From Treponema sp. (GTDB taxonomy: Bacteria; Spirochaetota; Spirochaetia; Treponematales; Treponemataceae): a stretch of DNA of 33,685 nucleotides. Position 1 is the stretch's first letter. Each line of letters begins with the position of its first letter. The translations under genes and the position numbers were made by a program. The stretch is taken from NCBI GenBank assembly GCA_024690865.1, contig JAILON010000171.1, forward strand, positions 1 through 33,685, read 5' to 3'. This document shows positions 1 through 6,826 of this stretch, in pieces. The notes beneath the pieces were generated by a model. It was given only the letters and a program-made list of their open reading frames with translations. It had not been told where the DNA came from and made no database searches.

Positions 1-270
1 AACAAATTTCGGGTGCGTATCGTTTACGGCAGCAATAATTCTGTTGACGAGCAAATCATCGTTTCCGAGAATCGCATCCATGTGGCGCAAGCCCGAACAG
101 AACACAAGCGCTTTTGAGCCAAGCCAGCGCGGTTCATCGTATCCGAGATAATTGCCGGTGCAGCCCGAAGCATCATGAATCACAATCATTCCGCCAAGTT
201 CAAACAAGGTTGAGGCAACGCCAGAATAGTCAGGCGCCAAAGGCGGCAAATTGACACAAAGTTTACTCAT
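1..270 (-). CDS. Nitrogenase component 1-like protein, N-terminal part (cut by window edge)
   Basis: The first 90 codons are present and the rest lies beyond base 1. The protein belongs to the NifD/NifK-type oxidoreductase superfamily, whose members hold Fe-S clusters at the interface of a two-subunit catalytic core and accept electrons from a NifH-like ATPase. Visible cysteines are C5, C37 (in a GCTGNY motif) and C58 (in FCSGLRHMDA), spaced plausibly for cluster ligands. The ATG overlaps the stop of the preceding gene as ATGA, so translation is probably coupled and the two component 1-like proteins probably form a complex. It lacks the NifK-type N-terminal extension. Substrate is unknown: this is not a standard nitrogenase, since nifE, nifN and nifB are absent from the visible part. 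Family assignment is fairly sure; function is not. Confidence 0.8.
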   Translation of the reverse strand, partial: MSKLCVNLPPLAPDYSGVASTLFELGGMIVIHDASGCTGNYLGYDEPRWLGSKALVFCSGLRHMDAILGNDDLLVNRIIAAVNDTHPKFV

Positions 271-1529
271 ACAACAAGCCCCGCACTATTAATTTCACTG
301 TTTACATCAATTTCATTTTCAAAAGCTGAAATTATCTGCTTCATCAGCATTTTGATTGCATAAAAGCCATACAAGCCTTCGTCGTCCATCTGAACAACAA
401 CGTGCTTTGATTTTGTCATGTAGCCGCAGTCAAAACCGATGCAGAGACATTCCTTGCTTTCAAACTCAAAGCAAGCAGTTTTGTGGCTTATTGCGTCAGT
501 TATTTTTATGGACGGATTTTTCTGCATTACAGCAAGGCAGGCTTCTTTTTCAAACCCTGGCACGCCGTTTTCCGTGCAAATCATCTGCACGTTAAAGCCG
601 TAATCAAGAAGCACGTTTGCAAGCGTAAAGGGCTTGCGCACAGCCTGATAATCTATGGCAATCGGATAGTTTCCGATTGTTTTTTGCACAACTTTTATCG
701 ACTGAATTGCTTCGGCCTTATAAGACGAAAAATCAGGCAGCGTTATGCCAAGCTGCGTTTCAAGCCTGCGGTAATCAGCTTCGATTTCTTCTGGATTATA
801 CGAAACATACGATGTAAAAAATGGAATGCCGAGTATTTTCTGCATTTTTTCAGCAACCATTTTTGCCACAGGCGAAAGTACCAGATTGAAACAGCTTTCG
901 CTCATCTGCATAAACTCATCGTAAGACTTACATGTTCCGATATGCTTTACGGATACACCGCACTTTTCAAGCAACGCAAAAAGCTCGCACTCCGGACGCA
1001 CAAACGCATTGTTGCCAATCATGTTTATCTGCTTTGGGTTTATCGGGCGCTTTTCCAAAAGCGAATAAATCGAATTCTGCAAGCCGATTGCTGGCGGCGT
1101 TTTTGTGTCGCCTTTGAAAGGATTCATGTGACATTCAAGAAAGCGTGTTCCGGCAAAACGTTCTTCAAGTTCCGCATCGAGGTTTTTGTGGTCTGTACCG
1201 AGCAAATCATCAAGGCAGCTTACAAAAATTGAAAGCACTTTTGGTCTTTTGGGAAGATATGAAAAAAGCTCTTCGACGGCATCAGGAATCAGATGTTCGT
1301 AATGACCGCTCACGATGTCCGCTTCGTCTATATAAAGATAGCTGACCTTATCTTTGCAGTTGTTGATAATTCCGCCAAGTGCACCATGCCTTCCACATGC
1401 AAATGGTGCAACAAAAAGCATATAGCTTTCCGGTATAAGCGCGGCAACACGGATTACGCCCCAGCCGCCGTGGGCAGGGCTTACATAATGCAAAGTCTTT
1501 TCAAATTCTGGGCAAGCGCAGCCAGACAT
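267..1529 (-). CDS. Nitrogenase component 1-like protein (NifD/NifK superfamily)
   Basis: This 420-residue protein is shorter than true NifD or NifK (about 480-520 residues) and close in size to the nitrogenase-like reductases of the F430, methylthio-alkane reductase and uncharacterised groups. Conserved-looking cysteines sit at C4, C6, C45 (motif FACGRHGA), C58, C105 (motif SCLDDLLG) and C133; C45 and C105 match the usual positions of bridging Fe-S ligands. It starts by a TGATG overlap with the NifH-like gene and ends by an ATGA overlap with the next component 1-like gene, so three proteins are made from one coupled message. Expected role: one subunit of a cytoplasmic ATP-driven reductase fed by the NifH-like partner. 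No FeMo-cofactor maturation genes are visible, which argues against N2 fixation. The substrate cannot be read from sequence. Confidence 0.85.
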   Translation of the reverse strand: MSGCACPEFEKTLHYVSPAHGGWGVIRVAALIPESYMLFVAPFACGRHGALGGIINNCKDKVSYLYIDEADIVSGHYEHLIPDAVEELFSYLPKRPKVLSIFVSCLDDLLGTDHKNLDAELEERFAGTRFLECHMNPFKGDTKTPPAIGLQNSIYSLLEKRPINPKQINMIGNNAFVRPECELFALLEKCGVSVKHIGTCKSYDEFMQMSESCFNLVLSPVAKMVAEKMQKILGIPFFTSYVSYNPEEIEADYRRLETQLGITLPDFSSYKAEAIQSIKVVQKTIGNYPIAIDYQAVRKPFTLANVLLDYGFNVQMICTENGVPGFEKEACLAVMQKNPSIKITDAISHKTACFEFESKECLCIGFDCGYMTKSKHVVVQMDDEGLYGFYAIKMLMKQIISAFENEIDVNSEINSAGLVV

Positions 1530-2317
1530 CAGGCAATCTCCTTATGTCCAGACGGAAGAACAATATCACATTCCTTCATTATCTTTTTGGCTAAATCCAT
1601 GTATACTGTTGCCATATCACTTTGCGGCAATGCTTCAATTACAGTTTTACCTTGATTTTCAGCAGTCTGAACAGATGCATCTCTCGGGATAACCTTTATA
1701 ATTTTTCCTCCGATTTCAGCAAGAGCTTTCTGAACGGTTTCTTCCTCGTCCTTTACATTACGGCTGTTCAGAATAACGCCGGCATACTGCGCATAACCGC
1801 GGACTCCAAAATTCTTGATCGCATGGACAATATTGCTTGCAGCGTAGAGAGCCATCATCTCGCCGCTGGTGACGATGAACACCTTGTCGGCATACCCATT
1901 ACGGATGGGCATTGCAAATCCGCCACAGACAACGTCCCCCAGCACATCGTAAAGGACGACATCAGGTTTGTAAGTTTCAAAAGCATCGAGTTCTTCAAGT
2001 TTGTCAAATGCCGTGATTATTCCCCGCCCCGCACAACCGATGCCTGGTGTGGGACCACCGGCTTCAACGCAGAGAACACCATGGTAACCTTTGAATACAA
2101 TATCATCAAGCGTAAGCGTCTTTGCTTTTTCACTGCGGAGCAAATCAAGGACCGTTGGGATTTTTTTCCCACCGCATAGATTCTTTACAGAATCAGATTT
2201 CGGATCACAGCCTATCTGCATGACAGTCAGACCGAGTTTGCTCAGCGCGGCACTCAGGTTGGATGTCGTTGTTGATTTTCCGATTCCACCCTTACCGTAG
2301 ATTGCAATCTTCAGCAT
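1529..2317 (-). CDS. NifH-like ATPase / reductase iron protein
   Basis: This 262-residue protein has the full NifH/BchL/CfbC signature: P-loop GKGGIGKS at residues 8-15, switch-like DPKSD at 38-42, Fe-S ligand Cys95 in GIGCAGRG and Fe-S ligand Cys131 in [10 protein letters not shown]. Two such subunits bridge one [4Fe-4S] cluster and pass single electrons to a component 1 partner with ATP hydrolysis. The ATG at 2317 lies 12 bases after the stop of the binding-protein gene, and the gene ends in a TGATG overlap with the component 1-like gene. It is slightly shorter than NifH of diazotrophs (about 275-295). Because NifH homologues also serve chlorophyllide, F430 and sulfur-compound reductases, the name nifH is not justified; the reductase role is strongly supported, the final substrate unknown. 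Confidence 0.93.
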   Translation of the reverse strand: MLKIAIYGKGGIGKSTTTSNLSAALSKLGLTVMQIGCDPKSDSVKNLCGGKKIPTVLDLLRSEKAKTLTLDDIVFKGYHGVLCVEAGGPTPGIGCAGRGIITAFDKLEELDAFETYKPDVVLYDVLGDVVCGGFAMPIRNGYADKVFIVTSGEMMALYAASNIVHAIKNFGVRGYAQYAGVILNSRNVKDEEETVQKALAEIGGKIIKVIPRDASVQTAENQGKTVIEALPQSDMATVYMDLAKKIMKECDIVLPSGHKEIA

Positions 2318-2329
2318 AAAATCCTTCTT

Positions 2330-3460
2330 TTATTTTTTAATACCGCGAGCTGCATCACGTTTTGGCGTGTATATTTCACGTATGTCATCATCCGTCAGAT
2401 CAATGCGATAAAACTCTTTATAGTAATTCTTGATTTCAGTGTCCATGTCGATGTCGGCAAAAAGAGCGGGATGGTGCTGTTTTGCAAGCCACAAAAGCGT
2501 GAGCGGCGAATCTGTGTTCGTAACATACCAGCGGTAAATGCCGAGCGGCATCTTGTAGACATTGCGTGATTTCACTGCGCCGACATTTGACCAATCATAG
2601 CCTTCAAGCGTGTTATTGTACAAATCATCAGGTACTGCATCGCTGAAATTTGTTATATAGATGCGGTCGGGGTTCCACTTGTAAATCTGCTCAACAGTTA
2701 CCTGCGGCGTGCCCTTGTTTTCGTTTGCAACATTACGCGCACCAGAAGCCGTAATCCAGTAATCGCCCCATGTGGAAAGTCCCGGAATTGCAAGAGTTGT
2801 CGCCGAATATTTATGAATAATCATAGCCGTGGGCTTGTCTTCTTCTTTTACATCGTTGAGCCGGTCTGCAACAAGCTTCTGCATTTTGTTGCCGTACTCA
2901 ACGAATTTTGACGTATCGTAGGAAACGTTCATTACCTCGGACAAAAGTTCCATCCAGCTGTTGATTGTTTCAACTGCATTAAAATCTTTTGCGCTAAGGC
3001 TGAAACCTACAGCCGGAATTCCGGCTTGAGTTGCAACGTCATAGTCTTCCATAACACCCGAAGCATAAAGCACAACATCCGGCTTGAGTTTCAGGAGCTC
3101 TTCCGCATTTAAAGATCCGTTCTTGCTGAAACTGCTCGGCAAGTTTGAAAGTTCCGGTGCAATCTTAATGAGCATTGAGTTTTCAGCAGCGGAAATAATC
3201 GCCGGATCAAGTCCCACGAGTTTTTCAGTACCAAACATAAGGCAATATGCCGAGCAGAGTGGCCACACAGAAGCAATAACTACGCGGTTTATTTCCTGTG
3301 GCAGAACAACTGAATTTCCGACCTGATCAACAATAGTACGTGTATTGCCACCTGTTGCAGCGTTTGTACTTGAAGATGTTTTTTCTTTTGCGCATCCTGA
3401 AAGCAATTGTAAAATAATCAGTGCAAGTATCAAAAACGCACCTGTCTTTTTCTGTGTCAT
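2330..3460 (-). CDS. ABC transporter substrate-binding lipoprotein (siderophore/corrinoid class)
   Basis: The start is set at the ATG at 3460, preceded by AGGGGG at 3465-3470. The mature protein follows a short charged N-terminus, a hydrophobic stretch and the lipobox LLSGC, so it is anchored at the outer face of the cytoplasmic membrane. The body is a class III binding protein (FecB/BtuF type): the beginning TRTIVDQVGNSVVLP is followed by a NRVV strand and a KPDVVLYASG strand typical of the family, which captures ferric siderophores, haem or corrinoids for a FecCD-type permease. No permease or ATPase gene is next to it here; instead the nitrogenase-like genes follow after 12 bases. That link suggests the captured ligand, or its metal, is substrate or cofactor for the reductase. 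Ligand identity is unknown. Confidence 0.88.
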   Translation of the reverse strand: MTQKKTGAFLILALIILQLLSGCAKEKTSSSTNAATGGNTRTIVDQVGNSVVLPQEINRVVIASVWPLCSAYCLMFGTEKLVGLDPAIISAAENSMLIKIAPELSNLPSSFSKNGSLNAEELLKLKPDVVLYASGVMEDYDVATQAGIPAVGFSLSAKDFNAVETINSWMELLSEVMNVSYDTSKFVEYGNKMQKLVADRLNDVKEEDKPTAMIIHKYSATTLAIPGLSTWGDYWITASGARNVANENKGTPQVTVEQIYKWNPDRIYITNFSDAVPDDLYNNTLEGYDWSNVGAVKSRNVYKMPLGIYRWYVTNTDSPLTLLWLAKQHHPALFADIDMDTEIKNYYKEFYRIDLTDDDIREIYTPKRDAARGIKK

Positions 3461-3472
3461 AAGACCCCCTTT

Positions 3473-3488
3473 GTTAGCTATATCTAAC
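3473..3488 (-). promoter_or_regulatory. Palindrome GTTAG-N6-CTAAC, candidate metal-regulator operator
   Basis: Arms GTTAG (3473-3477) and CTAAC (3484-3488) flank CTATAT. The site lies between a promoter (-35 TTGACA at 3526-3531 on the minus strand; -10 either ATATTT at 3503-3508 or TGATAT at 3505-3510) and the start of the binding-protein gene, where a bound repressor would block transcription. An ACTAAC half-site at 3533-3538 also abuts the -35. A close relative of the palindrome stands before the feo operon at 26609-26625. Arms recall the DtxR-family core, but the spacing differs, so the regulator is a guess. Confidence 0.5.
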
Positions 3489-3578
3489 CTAATCGACAAA
3501 AAAAATATCATAAACAAGAATAGTTTGTCAATACTAACCAGAGTTTTTTAGGGGGATTAATTCTTCTATTTCAAATTT

Positions 3579-4328
3579 TCAGCATCTTTCATTCCCATTC
3601 CGGTCCGACAACTTTCCCCATTTTTCAAGAGCCTCACGCAGGTTTTCCGAGAGGCTCCGTTTTGCAGACAGGAAGGGGAACATGAAATAGTGCTTTCCGT
3701 GCAGATCCTCGTTTTTCTTCTGAATAAATGTTTTCAGGCTTTCGTAGCGCACGTCGATTTGCCATTCCTTTGCGAATGCACTGATTTTCGCGGCGATGTT
3801 CAGTGTATAGCACAAGTCAACGGCAAGTACGCCGTAAAAGAAGCCAACCACAAGGCAGAACGCGAGGTGATTGGTAAACCAGTAGAGCCATGCGAGGATT
3901 TTTGGATGAATCAGAAAGTAGTAGACGGCACTCAAAAGCCACCAGTAGCAGCTGAACTGGGGGCAGATGATGCCGAGTATATTTCCCCGGTTCCTGCTGT
4001 AATCCCACAGTTTGATGTGCATTCCCTTGATGAAAATGAGCCCGCCGAGGAATTCGATGGCGGTGATGCAGAGTGCCATAATGCTGAACAATACCAGTTT
4101 CTGGGCAATCGCCCCGTGAATAAAATCAACTCGTACGAATGTAAGGGCAAAGAGGACGCAGAGGCTCAGTCCATAGATGGGAAGATAGGGACCGTGCAGG
4201 AAGCCGGGGTTTACCCAGCGGTGTTCGGGATTTGCCCCGTCAAAGAACTTCCGCCAAAATACTTCCAGCCCCCAGCCGATAAGGCTTCCTGCGAAAAAAA
4301 GAAATGTAAGGACCAAAAACACGAGCAT
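3579..4328 (-). CDS. Putative CmpB-type (ABC transporter type IV) membrane protein
   Basis: A 249-residue polytopic protein with about five to six hydrophobic segments. The N-terminal part contains the features I associate with the CmpB/DUF1113 family: SLIGWGLEVFWRK close to residue 20, WVNPGFLHGPYLPIYG at about 40-55, and a later EFLGGLIF with KLWDYS. A charged cytoplasmic tail of about 80 residues follows the last membrane segment. The family is annotated as a putative ABC permease, but evidence for transport is weak and no ATPase gene adjoins it. The minus-strand promoter region holds TATAAT about 24 bases before the ATG and GGAG before the start. It lies 60 bases downstream of the CDF exporter gene and may be read with it, but it has its own promoter-like sequence. 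Confidence 0.7.
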   Translation of the reverse strand: MLVFLVLTFLFFAGSLIGWGLEVFWRKFFDGANPEHRWVNPGFLHGPYLPIYGLSLCVLFALTFVRVDFIHGAIAQKLVLFSIMALCITAIEFLGGLIFIKGMHIKLWDYSRNRGNILGIICPQFSCYWWLLSAVYYFLIHPKILAWLYWFTNHLAFCLVVGFFYGVLAVDLCYTLNIAAKISAFAKEWQIDVRYESLKTFIQKKNEDLHGKHYFMFPFLSAKRSLSENLREALEKWGKLSDRNGNERC

Positions 4329-4388
4329 ACTCTACATCTCCATATCTTCATTATAATATTGCATATCGCTGGATACGGCTATCTGCCT

Positions 4389-5492
4389 CTACTCGCTTAC
4401 ATCAACGTCGGGAGCAATCTGAAGCGCATAGTCAGGAAACGCAGTACCGACTTCTTCGCTCAGTGTTTTTATCGCTTCTTCCTGCGAAATGGCAAAGCTG
4501 AGCACGGTGTCGAACCGGAGTATTTTTCTTTCCAAATCGACGTAGAATCCGTGGGTCTGAAGCGCCCAGTCGTGGCGGAGGACGATTTTCCTGACTTCAT
4601 TTTGTATTCGGGCTGCCTCGTCATTGCTCGTGTTGAACGAATAAACGCCGACGGCAGTAAGGACTATGCCGGTTTCCTTGAAAACGTTGCGTTCAATCCT
4701 GCGGGTAAGGCTGTCAACCTCTTTGACCGTCATTGTGTCGGGCAACTCTATGTGGACCGAAGCATAGTTCTTGTTTGGCCCATAATTGCTGATGATTAAA
4801 TCGTATGCTCCGCGAACTTCATGCTCTTCTGCTATAAGCTGCTTTATCTGGCGGCTCAATGCCGCATCCGTCCGCTTCCCGATGATGTCGTCCAGCGTTT
4901 CACAGATCATCTCAATTCCCGATTTTATGATGAAGCAGGAAATCACCACGCCGACAAATGCTTCGAGCGGAAGTTTGAACACAATGTACACCACGGCGGA
5001 CGCAAGGACTGAACTGGACAGTATGGCATCAAACAGGGCGTCTGCACCGGATGCAGTCAGTGCTCCCGAATTGACTTTCCTTCCGGTCCTCTGTACGTAC
5101 AGTCCGAGCACGATCTTTGCGGCAACGGCAACACCCATAATCACCAGTGAAAGCACGGAATAGTCGGCATGCACCGGACGGATTATTTTCTTAACGGATT
5201 CCACGAGTGACGTCATTCCTGCATACAGGACGATTGCAGAAACGATCATCGAACTGAGGTATTCAATCCTTCCGTAGCCGAACGGATGCTTCTTGTCCGG
5301 TGACTTTCCTGCGAGTTTTGTACCGATTATCGTGACAACGGATGAAAGCGCATCCGAAAGGTTGTTTACGGCATCGAGCGTGATGGCAATGGAATGTACG
5401 GCAAGTCCCGTAAATGCCTTGAATCCTGCCAGCAGAAGATTGGCTACAATTCCAATAATGCTTGTCCGGACAATGATTTTTTCTCTCTGCAT
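4389..5492 (-). CDS. Cation diffusion facilitator (CDF) metal exporter
   Basis: This 367-residue protein is a proton-driven divalent metal antiporter of the inner membrane. Family signatures: LDAVNNLSDALSS in the second membrane helix, the loop HPFGYGRIEYLSS, and ASGADALFDAILSS in the fifth. The metal site therefore reads D-x6-D and D-x3-D rather than the H/D pattern of zinc exporters such as ZitB, which fits the manganese/iron-type branch of the family; this is inference. After six membrane helices comes a C-terminal ferredoxin-like dimer domain plus an extra domain of roughly 80 residues, so it is longer than FieF (about 300). There is no Shine-Dalgarno sequence before the ATG at 5492, and the -10 box ends 7 bases upstream, so the mRNA is probably leaderless. 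Confidence 0.9.
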   Translation of the reverse strand: MQREKIIVRTSIIGIVANLLLAGFKAFTGLAVHSIAITLDAVNNLSDALSSVVTIIGTKLAGKSPDKKHPFGYGRIEYLSSMIVSAIVLYAGMTSLVESVKKIIRPVHADYSVLSLVIMGVAVAAKIVLGLYVQRTGRKVNSGALTASGADALFDAILSSSVLASAVVYIVFKLPLEAFVGVVISCFIIKSGIEMICETLDDIIGKRTDAALSRQIKQLIAEEHEVRGAYDLIISNYGPNKNYASVHIELPDTMTVKEVDSLTRRIERNVFKETGIVLTAVGVYSFNTSNDEAARIQNEVRKIVLRHDWALQTHGFYVDLERKILRFDTVLSFAISQEEAIKTLSEEVGTAFPDYALQIAPDVDVSE

Positions 5493-5499
5493 GACAGTC

Positions 5500-5529
5500 A
5501 GTATACGTCGATGTGGGCTATATAATCAA
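5500..5529 (-). promoter_or_regulatory. Promoter of the CDF gene, predicted leaderless
   Basis: On the minus strand TTGATT (5524-5529), an 18-base spacer and TATACT (5500-5505) stand directly before the ATG at 5492-5490. With normal initiation 6-8 bases after the -10, transcription would begin at the start codon. Confidence 0.6.
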
Positions 5530-5552
5530 GTGCATCAGTGCTTTGAGGATAG

Positions 5553-5918
5553 CCGGTGGAAGCTGACCATTGCTGCTCCGACCGTCATCTACTTGGAAAA
5601 GGACGAATTATAAAAGATCCGGTCCCAAAACGCCAGAATCGTCCCGTTCGGCGAGGCATAATAGACGGGGCTTCCCATGACGAGCCCGTCCGCCGCCTGG
5701 AACTTGGGCGCGACCTCGTTGACAAAATCGTCAACGGCGCACTTCCCGTTCTTAAAGCAGAAGCCGCAGCTCAGGCAGCCGCGTATGTCCTTGTTCCCAA
5801 TCTGAATCAGCTCCGTCTCAATCCCCTCGTCGCCGAAGACGCGGATTATTTCGCCCAGAGCCGTCGCCGTGCATCCGTCAGCCCTCGGGCTACCGTTCAA
5901 TAAAAGTACCTTTGCCAT
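5553..5918 (-). pseudogene. NADPH-dependent FMN reductase / flavodoxin-like protein, decayed
   Basis: The open part starts at ATG 5918 with MAKVLLLNGSPR, the FMN-phosphate loop of the NADPH-dependent FMN reductase family, followed by a CLSCGFCFKNGKC cysteine motif found in iron-sulfur-flavoprotein-like members, and MGSPVYYASPNGT, the second flavin loop. After FYNSSFSK a TAG stop (5591-5589) interrupts the frame. The next codons, still in frame, read MTVGAAMVSFHR, which matches the family's usual continuation, then similarity ends and another stop follows. The family is normally 180-200 residues; only about 109 remain before the stop. The gene is thus inactivated by a nonsense mutation plus a 3' truncation next to the CDF promoter. 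A short residual protein could still be made, but it would lack the C-terminal third. Confidence 0.8.
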
Positions 5919-5927
5919 TATGGAAGC

Positions 5928-5957
5928 AGTATAGCACGAAGCTTCATGCACGGACAA
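5928..5957 (-). promoter_or_regulatory. Promoter of the decayed flavin reductase
   Basis: Minus strand TTGTCC (5952-5957), 18 bases, TATACT (5928-5933). The -10 ends 9 bases before the ATG at 5918 and there is no Shine-Dalgarno sequence, the same arrangement as for the CDF gene. Confidence 0.5.
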
Positions 5958-5998
5958 TAGCGACGTGTTCTGCATTATGTACATTTGGGTTAGATTTT

Positions 5999-6077
5999 TA
6001 CGTGATTCAACACGTAACGATTATGAAATTTTATATGCAGGGACATATTTGACATTTCTCAGAAATTCTGCTTTAAT
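5999..6077 (+). promoter_or_regulatory. Promoter with two palindromes, before the DUF2798-like gene
   Basis: TTGACA (6049-6054), exactly 17 bases, TTTAAT (6072-6077). The spacer holds the palindrome CAGAA-A-TTCTG (6060-6070) and, 33 bases upstream of the -35, lies TACGTG-ATTCAA-CACGTA (5999-6016). Either could be an operator. The rest of the stretch 5958-6175 holds no gene; the leader from the promoter to the ATG at 6176 is about 90 bases. Confidence 0.6.
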
Positions 6078-6175
6078 ATCAGTTCTTAATGCAAACGACA
6101 CATGTTTTGAATGCCAGTTGCTTCATGTAAATCTGATTACGAGACATTAAGGAATTTCGCACGGGAGGATTTCTT

Positions 6176-6742
6176 ATGCCAAGGAATCAGTTTCAGCGCA
6201 TGGTCTTTGCATTTATCACTGTCGTGATAACCGTCCATGCCTATGTCTTTTACAGTATCTATGTTGTGAACGGGGATGCCCTGCGTACTGCGGTCGGAAC
6301 GACAAGCGTTCTTTCAGCGGTCAGGATGATTGGCGGGATATATATGTTCGGCCGTATAATGCCTGTCTGGTCTGTCGTTATCGTGGAGTTCTGCTTCGCC
6401 TATGCGATGGAATGCCTTTATGGAAGCCCGCTGTCATTCAAGCTTGCCTGCAAGAACTTCGATCCGAAGGCCACTCACCCAGTTCTTTTCGAGACTTCAA
6501 TAATCTGTGCGACGGTCGGCCTTATGGTTCCTGCAATGAGCCTCATCGCGACCTTCCTTTACTATCCTTACGATACTGGTTTCCAAATTCACACGGCCTT
6601 AGTCCAATGGCTCCGTCTGATGTGCTACAACTTTCCTTTCGCATTTTTCACGCAGCTGTTCTTTATTCAGCCTTTTGTTCGTTGCGTTTTCAAGCTGATT
6701 TTTAGTCCGGCATCGCTTGCACAAAAAGCACAAAACTGCTAA
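6176..6742 (+). CDS. DUF2798-like membrane protein
   Basis: A 188-residue protein with four hydrophobic segments, arranged as two similar halves: each half has an FAF/FAFF-like helix and a TVxITVHAY or VPAMSLIATF-type helix, consistent with two DUF2798 repeats. The beginning MPRNQFQRMVFAFITV matches the usual start of that family. Function of the family is not established; it is often found beside transporters. The start is chosen because GGGAGG (6163-6168) sits 7 bases before the ATG. It is transcribed in the same direction as the MATE efflux gene 84 bases downstream, with an intrinsic terminator between them, so read-through would join the two. Confidence 0.65.
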   Translation: MPRNQFQRMVFAFITVVITVHAYVFYSIYVVNGDALRTAVGTTSVLSAVRMIGGIYMFGRIMPVWSVVIVEFCFAYAMECLYGSPLSFKLACKNFDPKATHPVLFETSIICATVGLMVPAMSLIATFLYYPYDTGFQIHTALVQWLRLMCYNFPFAFFTQLFFIQPFVRCVFKLIFSPASLAQKAQNC

Positions 6743-6761
6743 TATAGGAACATCTAACGAG

Positions 6762-6810
6762 CGGCGGAAGCGTAAGTCCAGTTATGGGAAACGCTTCCGC
6801 CGTTTTTTTT
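6762..6810 (+). terminator. Intrinsic terminator / possible attenuator before the MATE gene
   Basis: A perfect 11-bp stem, CGGCGGAAGCG (6762-6772) with CGCTTCCGCCG (6792-6802), a 19-base loop and eight T's (6803-6810). The T run stops only 6 bases before the AGAGG ribosome site of the MATE gene, with no room for a promoter after it, so the MATE message must pass this hairpin. Confidence 0.9.
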
Positions 6811-6826
6811 GTCAACAGAGGTATCT

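Noticed and set aside
1529..2317. Calling the ATPase nifH and the cluster a nitrogenase
   Set aside because: No nifE, nifN or nifB in view, short component 1 proteins and a binding-protein partner; only the superfamily is supported.
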